Both the position numbers and the translations under genes were made by a program. DNA of 64,000 nucleotides from Streptomyces sp. A 4/2. GTDB taxonomy: Bacteria > Actinomycetota > Actinomycetes > Streptomycetales > Streptomycetaceae. The stretch covers positions 62,001-126,000 of the forward strand of contig NZ_CALNVW010000037.1 in NCBI RefSeq assembly GCF_940670765.1, written 5' to 3'. Numbering within the stretch: position 1 is the stretch's first letter; every line of letters starts with the position of its first letter. The notes beneath the pieces were generated by a model. That model searched no databases. It had not been told where the DNA came from and was given only the letters and a program-made list of their open reading frames with translations. Shown piece after piece: positions 39,985 through 48,304 of this stretch.

Positions 39985-41280
39985 TCAGCCCACCGCCGCA
40001 GCCGTCGCCGCCTCCTTGTGAGCGCGGCGCAGCTGCGCGTCCTCGTCCGTCGTCGCGTCGTACGTGACCAGCTTCGGGAGCACGGCTGCGAGCAGCCCCA
40101 CCGAGGCGACGCACGCGAGCCCGCCGCTCCAGACCGCGGTCCTGGTCCCGGTCCACCCGGCCAGCGCGCCGGCCCTCACCTGGCCGAGCTGGGGTCCGAC
40201 GCTGTACGAGAGCACCTCGATGCCCGCGAGCCTGCCGCGCAGCTCCTCCGGGATGGTCTGGTTCCAGATCGTGGAGCGGCCGAGCCCGCTGAGCATGTCG
40301 CCCGCGCCCGCGAAGGCGAGGCAGAGCAGCACCAGCCAGACGTTCGCGAACCAGCCCGCCGCCACCATCGCCGCACCCCATCCGGCAGCCCCGAACACCA
40401 CGAAGAGCCCGTGCCGCCGCACCCGCGAGGTCCAGCCGCTGGTCAGGCTCAGCAGGACGGACCCCACTGACCCCGCCGCGTACATCAGCCCCAGGGCCCA
40501 CTCGGCGTGCAGGTCGTCGGCGAGGAACGGGAAGATCGTGTTCGGGTAGGCGAAGAACATCGCGGCCAGGTCGACGGCGTACGTCCCGAGCAGCACCGGC
40601 CTGCTCCACGCATACCGCGCGCCCTCCGCGATGCCGCGCAGCGAGGGCTTTTCGGCGTCGCGCGACGGCGGGGCGGGGGAGAGCCGCGTGCACATCGCGA
40701 CCGAGACGACGAAACCGAGCACGGTGACGCAGTACGCGGTGGGGTACCCGGCGTACGCGACGACCACCCCCGCCAGCGCCGGTCCCGCGATCGCACCGGT
40801 CTGCCAGCGCAGCGCGTTCAGCGCGGCGGCGGCGGTGAGCTGGTCGTGCGGGACGATCCGCGCCATCAGGGAGTCCAGTGCCGGACGCTGGAGTCCGGCG
40901 AGCGCCGACACCCCGGCGGCGACGACGTACAGCGGCCACAGCATCGGCCGCCCGAACAGGGAGTTGGCCAGCAGCAGCACGGCGAGCAGCCCGAGCCCGG
41001 CCTCGGTGCCGAGGATGACCCTGCGCCGGTCGACGGCGTCGGCGAGCGCCCCGCCGTACAGCCCGAAGACCACCAGCGGCACCAGTTCGACCGCCCCCAT
41101 CGCCCCCACCGCGGCCGGGGAACCGGTCAGGTCCTTGATCTGGAGCGGCAGCGCGATCATCGCCATGGAACTGCCGAAGAAGGTGATCAGACCCTGTACC
41201 CAGAGCAGCCGGAACTCCCGGGAGGAGCGCCAGGGGGTGAGATCGGGGAGTATCGCGCCGAGCCGCATGCGTGGAGCCAC
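39985..41280 (-). CDS. MFS transporter (MFS_3/EntS-like)
   Basis: 431 residues, twelve helices; GTG start at 41280 (ATG twelve bases later is the alternative). Sequence features: SSREFRLLWVQGLITFFGSSM, GLYGGALADAVDRRRVIL (motif A variant) and IPEELRGRLAGIEVLSYSVGPQLGQVRAG, which fit the enterobactin-exporter-like MFS_3 branch. It may export a small metabolite or drug; the substrate is unknown. Downstream of a 200-residue unknown gene on the same strand, 42 bases apart. Confidence 0.85.
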   Translation of the reverse strand: MAPRMRLGAILPDLTPWRSSREFRLLWVQGLITFFGSSMAMIALPLQIKDLTGSPAAVGAMGAVELVPLVVFGLYGGALADAVDRRRVILGTEAGLGLLAVLLLANSLFGRPMLWPLYVVAAGVSALAGLQRPALDSLMARIVPHDQLTAAAALNALRWQTGAIAGPALAGVVVAYAGYPTAYCVTVLGFVVSVAMCTRLSPAPPSRDAEKPSLRGIAEGARYAWSRPVLLGTYAVDLAAMFFAYPNTIFPFLADDLHAEWALGLMYAAGSVGSVLLSLTSGWTSRVRRHGLFVVFGAAGWGAAMVAAGWFANVWLVLLCLAFAGAGDMLSGLGRSTIWNQTIPEELRGRLAGIEVLSYSVGPQLGQVRAGALAGWTGTRTAVWSGGLACVASVGLLAAVLPKLVTYDATTDEDAQLRRAHKEAATAAAVG

Positions 41281-41322
41281 GAAAGGTCATGCTCGGGCCG
41301 GCGGTTCCCGGGCGCAACCCGA

Positions 41323-41925
41323 TTACCAGCGGCTCGGCGGGGGCGCGGTCAACTGGTCGGCCAGCCGCGACAACCGGTCCCGGAAGCGCGACGTCCCGCG
41401 CTGCACCGGCAGGCTGTTCTCCCCGGCCGCCGCGCTGACCAGGTGCTGCACGGTGTCCAGATCGACCTCGTCCTCCTCGGTCACCGCGAGCGTCTCGTGG
41501 GCGAGCCCACGGACCTCGGTGTCCCCGCCGTCGAGCGACAGCACGGTCGCCCCGGCCCGCCGCGCACCGTGCACCCGCTCCAGCAGCGCCTCGCCGGGCG
41601 ACCGCGGGGCCACCACGAGCAGCGTCTCCCCCCGCCCGGCCGCTTCGATCCGCCCCAGCCCGACGGAGAGGTGCGCGGGCTCCCCGGCCTCGACCCGGTG
41701 GCGTACGAGCGTGGGGGCCAGCTCGGGCAGCCCCGACCAGGCGGCCTCGTCGACGAGATGTGCGGCCAGGTGCCACGGCTCGTACTGCTCGGTCCCCACG
41801 AGCAACAGCCCGCCGCCGTGCGGCACGACGGACGACCGCAGCGCGGCGGCGAACCTCCGGGTGGCCCGCGGCCACTCCGTCCCGGCCAGGACTTCCCTCA
41901 GCAGCGCCACGCGTACGGCATCCAT
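41323..41925 (-). CDS. Unknown 200-residue cytoplasmic protein, SIS-like
   Basis: The ATG at 41925 (MDAVRVALLREVL) is preferred; the reading frame continues upstream only through sequence that overlaps the antitoxin gene. The centre has alternating strand-helix pattern (GGLLLVGTEQYEPWHLAAHL; ETLLVVAPRSPGEALLERVHGARRAGATVLSLDGGDTEVRGLAHETLAV), reminiscent of SIS sugar-phosphate-binding domains. No catalytic motif is evident. It is soluble with no signal peptide. Streptomyces genomes carry close relatives annotated as hypothetical. It lies upstream of the MFS gene and divergent from the toxin-antitoxin pair. Confidence 0.6.
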   Translation of the reverse strand: MDAVRVALLREVLAGTEWPRATRRFAAALRSSVVPHGGGLLLVGTEQYEPWHLAAHLVDEAAWSGLPELAPTLVRHRVEAGEPAHLSVGLGRIEAAGRGETLLVVAPRSPGEALLERVHGARRAGATVLSLDGGDTEVRGLAHETLAVTEEDEVDLDTVQHLVSAAAGENSLPVQRGTSRFRDRLSRLADQLTAPPPSRW

Positions 41926-42043
41926 GGGGCGGGATCCTGCCGCATCCGCTGCGCCGAGAAGGCGAGTTGGCGGTGAATCACCCGTCCGGGAGGTGGGATC
42001 TCCCAGATGCCGGCGCTCGACAGGGCTTCTCACGTTCTGGAGT

Positions 42044-42066
42044 GTGTACACGCGAGCGCGTACACT
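42044..42066 (+). promoter_or_regulatory. Palindromic operator and leaderless promoter of the toxin-antitoxin pair
   Basis: GTGTAC and GTACAC arms (42044-42049, 42060-42065) surround ten bases that themselves contain CGCG-AG-CGCG. The -10-like TACACT (42061-42066) overlaps the right arm and ends six bases before the antitoxin ATG, so a bound antitoxin would block transcription. Confidence 0.65.
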
Positions 42067-42072
42067 TGGCGC

Positions 42073-42333
42073 ATGGATGAATCCGTCTCCGTTCGTGAAG
42101 CCCGTGCCCAGCTCGCCCGGATCCTTGATGCCGCCCAGGAGGGCACTCCTACCGTGATCAGCCGGGCCGGGGTGCCCGTCGCGGCCGTCGTCCCGTTCGA
42201 GGCGTACAGCGCCCTTGAAGACGCCGCGGATCAGTTGCTCGCGCGGGAGGCCGTGCAGCACCTCGGTGAGCCGACTGTGGGAATGGCCGAGGTGCTCGCC
42301 GACATCTTCGGCAGCGCCGAGGGTGCCGCGTGA
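42073..42333 (+). CDS. Phd/YefM-family antitoxin
   Basis: 86 residues. The N-terminal DNA-binding fold is typical: SVSVREARAQLARILDAAQEGTPTVISRAGVPVAAVVPFEAYSALE. The C-terminal helical part (AVQHLGEPTVGMAEVLADIF) should wrap the toxin. It neutralises the RelE-type toxin encoded next and represses their promoter. Overlaps the toxin gene by GTGA. The leaderless promoter has a palindrome across its -10 element. Confidence 0.9.
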   Translation: MDESVSVREARAQLARILDAAQEGTPTVISRAGVPVAAVVPFEAYSALEDAADQLLAREAVQHLGEPTVGMAEVLADIFGSAEGAA

Positions 42334-42599
42334 AGTACACCTTCCGTTTCACCGAGCGGGCCAGGCGTGATCTGCGTGGTATCGACCAGCCCGGCGCCAT
42401 GCGCATTCTCGCGGCGCTGACGCGCCTCGGTGACGATCCCTACCGCGCTGATGCCGACATCAAGAAGCTCACCGACCAGCACGGCATCTACCGTTTGCGG
42501 GTGGGTGACTTTCGCGTGGCCTACACCGTCGATGACGGGCAACTGATCATTCTCGTCATCAAGATCGGAAATCGCCGGGACATCTACCGCAACCTGTGA
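42330..42599 (+). CDS. RelE/ParE-superfamily toxin
   Basis: 89 residues from the GTG in the GTGA overlap. The RelE/YoeB fold is marked by RARRDLRGIDQPGAMRILAALTRLGDDP, then KKLTDQHGIYRLRVGDFRVAYTVDDGQLIILVIKIGNRRDIYRNL. The C-terminal KIGNRRDIY segment is the usual RelE signature (KxxHRxxVY). By family it cleaves mRNA on the ribosome, though the ParE branch poisons gyrase; the sequence fits RelE better. The pair is alone, without mobile-element genes. Confidence 0.9.
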   Translation: MKYTFRFTERARRDLRGIDQPGAMRILAALTRLGDDPYRADADIKKLTDQHGIYRLRVGDFRVAYTVDDGQLIILVIKIGNRRDIYRNL

Positions 42600-42662
42600 A
42601 GGACGGGCCTGCGCCAGTGGCGTGCGGGAGCGGAGCGGACAACCATGGGGCAGGTGGATCTG

Positions 42663-42690
42663 TTGGTCCTGTCGGGCCTGAAGCTAGGGT
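42663..42690 (+). promoter_or_regulatory. Promoter of the F420 reductase gene (leaderless)
   Basis: TTGGTC (42663-42668), a 16-base spacer and TAGGGT (42685-42690) precede the ATG at 42697 by six bases; no Shine-Dalgarno is seen. Confidence 0.55.
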
Positions 42691-42696
42691 CAGCCC

Positions 42697-43401
42697 ATGA
42701 CTTCTACCGACAGTGCACAGAAGCCCGCAGCCAAGGACCCCTGGGATCTCCCCGACGTGTCAGACCTGGTCGTCGGGGTCCTCGGCGGGACCGGCGACCA
42801 GGGCCGTGGGCTCGCCTACCGGCTGGCCAGGGCGGGCCAGCGGGTGATCATCGGGTCCAGGGCCGCCGAGCGGGCGCAGACCGCCGCCGACGAGCTCGGG
42901 CTCGGCGTCGAGGGCGCCGCCAACGCCGACTGCGCGAGCCGTAGCGACGTGGTGATCGTGGCCGTGCCGTGGGACGGGCACGCCAAGACACTGGAGTCGC
43001 TGCGGGAGGAACTGAGCGGCAAGCTCGTCGTCGACTGCGTGAACCCGCTCGGCTTCGACAAGAAGGGTGCGTACGGCCTGAAGCCCGAGGAGGGCAGCGC
43101 CGCCGAGCAGGCCGCCGCCCTGCTGCCGGACTCGCGGGTGGCCGCCGCCTTCCACCACTTGTCCGCCGTGCTGCTCCTGGACCCGGAGACCGCCGAGATC
43201 GACACCGATGTGATGGTGCTGGGTGAGGAGCGGGCCGACGTCGAGATCGTGCAGGCCCTGGCCGGGCGGATTCCCGGGATGCGCGGGGTCTTCGCCGGGC
43301 GGCTGCGCAACGCCCACCAGGTCGAGTCGCTGGTGGCCAACCTGATCTCCGTCAACCGCCGCTACAAGGCACACGCGGGGCTGCGCATCACCGATGTGTG
43401 A
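42697..43401 (+). CDS. fno: F420H2:NADP oxidoreductase (NPDG-type)
   Basis: 234 residues. The N-terminal VVGVLGGTGDQGRGLAYRLARAGQRVIIGSRAAERA is the dinucleotide-binding Rossmann start with SRxxER determinants for NADP. DVVIVAVPWDGH, VDCVNPLGFDKKGAYGL and SRVAAAFHHLSA follow the archaeal/actinobacterial Fno pattern. It transfers hydride between NADPH and deazaflavin F420, supplying reduced F420 for secondary metabolism and detoxification. It stands alone between a toxin-antitoxin pair and a small membrane protein. Confidence 0.9.
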   Translation: MTSTDSAQKPAAKDPWDLPDVSDLVVGVLGGTGDQGRGLAYRLARAGQRVIIGSRAAERAQTAADELGLGVEGAANADCASRSDVVIVAVPWDGHAKTLESLREELSGKLVVDCVNPLGFDKKGAYGLKPEEGSAAEQAAALLPDSRVAAAFHHLSAVLLLDPETAEIDTDVMVLGEERADVEIVQALAGRIPGMRGVFAGRLRNAHQVESLVANLISVNRRYKAHAGLRITDV

Positions 43402-43491
43402 CCGGCGGCCGACCGACGTGTGAGTGCGAAGGGGGCATGGGGGACACTGGGCGGGAGCAGATACTGACCTTCCGGACAGGAGCCGACCCCC

Positions 43492-43683
43492 ATGCCCCGC
43501 CTCGCTGTGTACGCCCTCGTCGTCTGTGCCCTCGCCGTGATCGCGGCCGTGGTGTCCTTCGTCCAGGGCAATTTCATCGGGATCGTCTGGGTCCTGCTGG
43601 CCGGGCTCTCGTCGAACATGGCCTGGTACTACCTGCGCAAGGACCGGGTCGGCAAGGCCGCGGGCGCACCCGTCACGGACTGA
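43492..43683 (+). CDS. Small two-helix membrane protein, unknown function
   Basis: 63 residues. The ATG is preceded by CAGGAG, ten bases upstream. Two hydrophobic helices (LAVYALVVCALAVIAAVVSFV and FIGIVWVLLAGLSSNMAWYYL) separated by a QGN turn are followed by a short basic tail (RKDRVGKAAGAP). No known family is recognised with confidence; similar short proteins occur in Streptomyces. It is convergent with the M50 protease gene, with the tandem CACGACCCC repeat between. Confidence 0.7.
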   Translation: MPRLAVYALVVCALAVIAAVVSFVQGNFIGIVWVLLAGLSSNMAWYYLRKDRVGKAAGAPVTD

Positions 43684-43736
43684 CCGGGCACGTCGGCCCG
43701 ACGCCGGCCCGACGAACCGACCGGACGCGGCGGCGC

Positions 43737-43796
43737 CACGACCCCGGCGACTTCACGACCCCTTCGGCTTCACGACCCCGGCGGCCTCACGACCCC
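43737..43796. repeat. Four copies of CACGACCCC at a 17-bp period around the M50 stop codon
   Basis: The nonamer begins at 43737, 43754, 43771 and 43788. The last copy includes part of the protease stop (TCA at 43787-43789 on the plus strand); copies two and three also carry a TCA at the same place, so the unit looks like a duplication of the gene's 3' end. Confidence 0.85.
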
Positions 43797-44593
43797 GTCG
43801 GGCAGAAGAACGGGTCCGGCTTGCCCAGCCAGAACCGGTAGAACTGCTGACCGCAGTAAGAGTCCTGGTTGCTGACCCCGACACCGCGCAGAATCGCGTC
43901 GATCATGTCGAAGAACACATGGTTCACCGACGGGATCCACAGCAGCGCGAAGACCGCCAGCAGCCCGATCTGCCCGAACGGCTCGACCTGGCGGCGGATC
44001 CCGTACGAGAGCCACGGCTCGATCACGCCGTACCCGTCGAGCCCCGGCACGGGCAGGAAGTTCAGGATCGCGGCGGTGAACTGGAGCAGCCCGAGGAAGC
44101 CCAGCGCGTAGCGGAACATCGGCGGGACGCCGTCCAGGGCGTGCAGCCAGAACGGGGCGGTGCAGACGAACGCGAACAGGACGTTCGTCAGCGGGCCCGC
44201 GGCGGAGATCAGACTGTGCCGCCAGCGTCCCCTGATCCGGCCCCGCTCGATGAAGACCGCCCCACCCGGCAGCCCGATGCCGCCCAGGATCAGGAAGACC
44301 AGCGGCAGCACGATGGACAGCACCGCGTGCGTGTACTTCAGCGGGTTGAGGGTGAGATAGCCCTTCGCGCCCACCGAGATGTCGCCGCTGTGCAGGGCGC
44401 TGCGGGCGTGCGCGTACTCGTGCAGACAGAGCGAGACCACCCACGCGGAGGTCACGAAGAGGAACACGGCGAACCCGGGAACCTTCGCGTAGTCGGCCCA
44501 CACGGCCCAGCCCGTGGCCGCCATGACGGCGACGATGCCGAGGAAGACGGGGCTGATCCGCCGTTCGCTGTGGTGCGTGTGGGCGGTGGTCAT
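43787..44593 (-). CDS. Site-2-protease-family (M50) intramembrane metalloprotease
   Basis: 268 residues from the ATG at 44593. Six or so helices; the zinc motif HEYAH (His58-Glu59-His62) and the distant LDG motif (LPVPGLDGYGVI) form the S2P active site. Family members cleave within membranes, for example anti-sigma factors; this short version has no PDZ domain and belongs to the Rv-type/actinobacterial minimal group. The C-terminus (YCGQQFYRFWLGKPDPFFCP) has two Cys. It is divergent from the AfsR-like regulator across a 249-base gap. Confidence 0.85.
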   Translation of the reverse strand: MTTAHTHHSERRISPVFLGIVAVMAATGWAVWADYAKVPGFAVFLFVTSAWVVSLCLHEYAHARSALHSGDISVGAKGYLTLNPLKYTHAVLSIVLPLVFLILGGIGLPGGAVFIERGRIRGRWRHSLISAAGPLTNVLFAFVCTAPFWLHALDGVPPMFRYALGFLGLLQFTAAILNFLPVPGLDGYGVIEPWLSYGIRRQVEPFGQIGLLAVFALLWIPSVNHVFFDMIDAILRGVGVSNQDSYCGQQFYRFWLGKPDPFFCPTGS

Positions 44594-44842
44594 CGGCGGA
44601 GCTCCTGGTGCGTCGGGCCGCGAGTGCGAGGGGCGGTGCTGAAGTGCCCGACGGTACAGGTGACACGCGGTAAACGTCTCGCAGACGGAGGGGAGTTCCG
44701 TGCAGGGTAGGCCCATGACTGTGTGGCAGAACCGGTACCAGGACGGCGGGACCGGCGATACGGCCGGGCCGGATGCCGGGAGCGGTGCCGGGCCGGAGAG
44801 ACCGGGCGGGCTGCCGTGGGCGACGTAACGGAGAATGGGCAC

Positions 44843-47800
44843 GTGCGCTATCGGATCCTCACCACCACCCAGGCGCTCCGCGACGACGGCACGGCCGTCA
44901 CCCTCGGCGGGGCGCGGCTGCGTGCGCTCCTCACCGTACTGGCGCTGCGCGTCGGCCGGACCGTGCCCTCCGGCGTCCTCGTCGACGAGGTGTGGGGCGA
45001 TGAGCCGCCCGCCGATGCCAGCGGCGCGCTCCAGGCGCTCGTCGCCCGGCTGCGGCGCACCCTCGGGCACTCCGCCGTCGCCTCGGTGGACGGCGGCTAC
45101 CGGCTCTGCGCCGAGGCCGACGACGTCGACCTGTACCGCTTCGACCGGCTCGCGGGGGAGGGCGCCAGAGCACTGGACGAGGGCGACCCGGCGAAGGCCG
45201 CGGGCCTGCTGGCGGACGCGCTGGCGCTGTGGCGGGGCGCGGTCCTCGCCGACCTCCCGGACCGCACGGCCGAGGCGGCCCGCTGGGAGGCCCGGCACCT
45301 GGACGCCCGCCGGGTCGCGTTGACCGCGGCGCTGGCGCTGGGGCGGGCCGAGGAGACGCTGCCCGAGCTGGCCGCGCTCTGCGGCGGCCATCCGATCGAC
45401 GAACCCTTGCAGGCGCTGCGGATCCGGGCGCTGCGGGACGCCGGGCGGGCCGCGCAGGCGCTCGCCGCGTACGAGGAGGTACGGCGTGACCTCGCCGACC
45501 GGCTCGGCGCCGATCCGGGGCCCGAACTGCGGTCGCTGCACGCGGAATTGCTCGCGCCGCAGCCGGCCGCCCCACACCCGGCCGCCCCACACCCGGCCGC
45601 CCACCGGACGTCCCCGGACCTGACTGCCCGGACCTCGACCGCTCAAGCCTCGACCGCTCAGCCGCCGACCGTCCAGCACCCGACCGCCGGGCAGCAGTCC
45701 GTCCGGCAGCGGTCCGGACCCGGCGGGGACGCGCCCGCCTCCCCGGCCGTCGGCGTACGGCCCCCCGGTAACCTCCGTGCCCGGCTCACCAGTTTCGTCG
45801 GCCGCGAGAGCGACATCGACGCCCTCCGAGGCGACCTCGGGCGGGCCCGGCTGGTGACGCTCCTCGGCCCCGGCGGGGCCGGGAAGACCCGGCTGTCGCA
45901 GGAGGCCGCCGAGGCCGCTGCCGGGACCTGGCCCGACGGGGTGTGGCTGGCCGAGCTGGCTCCGGTGGACGACCCGGAGACCGTCCCGGAGGCCGTACTC
46001 ACCGCACTCGGCGCCCGCCAGACGGTGCTGCGCGGTGCGGGCGCCGAGGAGATACGGGCCGTCGAACGGCAGTCCGACGACCCGCTCGCCCGGCTGGCCG
46101 AGCACTGCTCCCGCCGCCGGATGCTGCTGCTGCTCGACAACTGCGAGCACGTGATCGGGGCCGCTGCCGAGCTCGCCGACGAACTCCTCGCACACTGCCC
46201 CGAGTTGACCATCCTGGCGACCAGCCGGGAGCCGCTCGGGGTGCCCGGCGAAGTCGTACGCCCGCTGGAGCCACTGCCCCAGCCGTCCGCCCTGCGGCTG
46301 TTGGCCGAGCGCGGCGCCGCCGCCCGCCCCGGCTTCCGCGTCGACGACGACCCGGCAGCCGCTGCCGAGATCTGCCGCCGCCTCGACGGACTGCCGCTCG
46401 CCATCGAACTCGCCGCGGCCCGGCTGCGGATGCTCACCCCGCGGCAGATCGCCGACCGCCTCGACGACCGCTTCCGGCTGCTCACCGGCGGCGCCCGGAC
46501 CATCCTGCCGCGCCAGCAGACACTGCGCGCGGTCGTCGACTGGTCCTGGGATCTGCTGGACGAGGGGGAGCGCACCGTCCTGCGCAGGCTCTCCGTCTTC
46601 GCCGGTGGCTGCGGCCTCGCGGCCACCGAGGAGGTCTGCGGCCCCGAGGCGCTCGACCGGCTGGGTTCGCTGGTCGACAAGTCCCTGGTGGTCGCCGCCC
46701 CCACGGCCGAGGGCGAGATGCGCTACCGCCTCCTGGAGACCGTGGGGGAGTACGCGGCCGAGCGGCTCGACGAGGCCGGTGACCGCGCCGAGGCCGAGCA
46801 CCGGCACCTCGTCCACTACCGCGAGTTGGCCCGGCTGGCCGACGCCCGGCTGCGCGGTCCCGGGCAGCGGGCGGCGATCGACCTGCTGGAGCGCGAGTAC
46901 GAGAACCTGCGCACCGCGCTGCGCCGCGCCGTTGCCACCCGTGCGGAACACGAGGCGCTGGTCCTGGTGCACGCCCTGGCCTGGTTCTGGCAGATGCGCG
47001 ATCTGCGGGCCGATGCCAGGCACTGGTCGGAGGTGACCGCCGCACTCGGCCCCGACCCGTTCGAGGCCCCGGTCGCCCAGGCGCCGCCGCTGCACGAGCG
47101 GTGCACCGACGCGCCACCGCCCATGGGGCCCGAGCTCCTCGAAGAGGCACGGCGCGGCGTACGGCTGATCCACCTCACCACGGCGGACCAGGAGTTCGAC
47201 GACTGGACCACACCGGAGAGCGTCGACCGGCTGAGCCGGGTCGCGCAGGCCTACCGGCCCGGACTGCCGCAGACCTGCCGGCTGCCCGGTTCGCTCTGGT
47301 TCTTCGCGATCGTGGTCGCCGGTGACGCGGAGCGGCTGAAGGCCGTCCTCGACGAGACCGTCCGGGCCTGCCGGGACTACGGCTACGTCTGGGAGCTGGC
47401 CATGGCGCTCCAGATGCGGGCCAACATCCTGGCCAACCGGAGCGACTGGGCGGGCGACGCCACCCAGGATGCCGACGAGTCGCTGATGATCTTCACGCGG
47501 ATCGGCGACATGTGGGGTGCGGCCGAAGCGCTCTCGGCGCGCGGAGAGGCACGCGAGCGGCAGGGCGACTTCCGGCGCGCGGGCGAGGACTACCACAGCG
47601 CGTTGGTGTACGCCGAGCAACTCGGAGCCCAGGGGCAGGTGTTGGTGTTGCGGGCGAGGTACGCCGGCACCCTCGTGGAGTCCGGCCGGGGCGAGGAGGG
47701 CGAGGTGCTCCTGCGGTCGATCCTGGAAGAGGACAGCCAGCCGGGCGCGGGCCACGAGGTCTGGCCGCTGGCCCGCATGTACATCGCGATGTGGCTGGGC

Positions 47801-48283
47801 CGCACCGGCCGGATCGACGAGGCACGGGCCGAACTCGACCTGCTGATGGAGCGGTTCAGTTCGGGAGCGCTGGTCGTCTTCGAAGGGTTCGTGCTCGGCC
47901 TCATCGCCTGGCTGGACAACGAGGTGGGACTGTACGACGAAGCCCTCGGCAAGGCGCGTGAGGCGTACCTGCGGACCCGCGACCCGTTGTCGCAGATGGT
48001 GGCCCCGCAGATGGCCGCCGCCCATCTGGCGACCTACGCCTGGGCGTTGACCGGCCCCGGTGAACCCGACCGGGCCCGGGAGGCCGTGCAACTGCTCGCG
48101 GTGGCAGACGCGCAGCTGCCGGCCGGTCACTTCCTGACGCCCCTGGAGCGCGCGAACCGGGAGCGGGCCGAGGCGCTGGCCCGCGCCGCCCTGGGGGACG
48201 CGGGTTTCGACACCGCGTACGCCGAGGGCGGCGGCCTCACGATCGAGGAGGCCACCGCCCTGGTGGAGCGACGCGGGGAGTAA
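44843..48283 (+). CDS. AfsR/SARP-family BTAD regulator with NB-ARC and TPR domains
   Basis: 1146 residues from the GTG at 44843, with GGAG upstream; an earlier in-frame start is possible but lies in low-quality sequence. Order: OmpR-type winged helix (~1-90), BTAD (~95-235), a Pro/Ala/Thr/Gln linker with PHPAA repeats (~240-300), NB-ARC ATPase with P-loop GPGGAGKTR (~342) and LLLLDNCEHV, then TPR-like helices to the end. The architecture is that of large SARP-type activators (AfsR-like). They usually bind direct repeats near target promoters. No biosynthetic cluster adjoins it, so the regulon is unknown. Confidence 0.88.
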   Translation: MRYRILTTTQALRDDGTAVTLGGARLRALLTVLALRVGRTVPSGVLVDEVWGDEPPADASGALQALVARLRRTLGHSAVASVDGGYRLCAEADDVDLYRFDRLAGEGARALDEGDPAKAAGLLADALALWRGAVLADLPDRTAEAARWEARHLDARRVALTAALALGRAEETLPELAALCGGHPIDEPLQALRIRALRDAGRAAQALAAYEEVRRDLADRLGADPGPELRSLHAELLAPQPAAPHPAAPHPAAHRTSPDLTARTSTAQASTAQPPTVQHPTAGQQSVRQRSGPGGDAPASPAVGVRPPGNLRARLTSFVGRESDIDALRGDLGRARLVTLLGPGGAGKTRLSQEAAEAAAGTWPDGVWLAELAPVDDPETVPEAVLTALGARQTVLRGAGAEEIRAVERQSDDPLARLAEHCSRRRMLLLLDNCEHVIGAAAELADELLAHCPELTILATSREPLGVPGEVVRPLEPLPQPSALRLLAERGAAARPGFRVDDDPAAAAEICRRLDGLPLAIELAAARLRMLTPRQIADRLDDRFRLLTGGARTILPRQQTLRAVVDWSWDLLDEGERTVLRRLSVFAGGCGLAATEEVCGPEALDRLGSLVDKSLVVAAPTAEGEMRYRLLETVGEYAAERLDEAGDRAEAEHRHLVHYRELARLADARLRGPGQRAAIDLLEREYENLRTALRRAVATRAEHEALVLVHALAWFWQMRDLRADARHWSEVTAALGPDPFEAPVAQAPPLHERCTDAPPPMGPELLEEARRGVRLIHLTTADQEFDDWTTPESVDRLSRVAQAYRPGLPQTCRLPGSLWFFAIVVAGDAERLKAVLDETVRACRDYGYVWELAMALQMRANILANRSDWAGDATQDADESLMIFTRIGDMWGAAEALSARGEARERQGDFRRAGEDYHSALVYAEQLGAQGQVLVLRARYAGTLVESGRGEEGEVLLRSILEEDSQPGAGHEVWPLARMYIAMWLGRTGRIDEARAELDLLMERFSSGALVVFEGFVLGLIAWLDNEVGLYDEALGKAREAYLRTRDPLSQMVAPQMAAAHLATYAWALTGPGEPDRAREAVQLLAVADAQLPAGHFLTPLERANRERAEALARAALGDAGFDTAYAEGGGLTIEEATALVERRGE

Positions 48284-48304
48284 CCCGGAACCGTGCCGTG
48301 ACCG

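Noticed and set aside
44843..48283. Cluster-situated activator of a biosynthetic gene cluster next to the AfsR-like gene.
   Set aside because: Neighbours are an M50 protease, a DrrAB exporter and panB; no biosynthetic enzymes adjoin, and the KS/ACP operon is 29 kb away.
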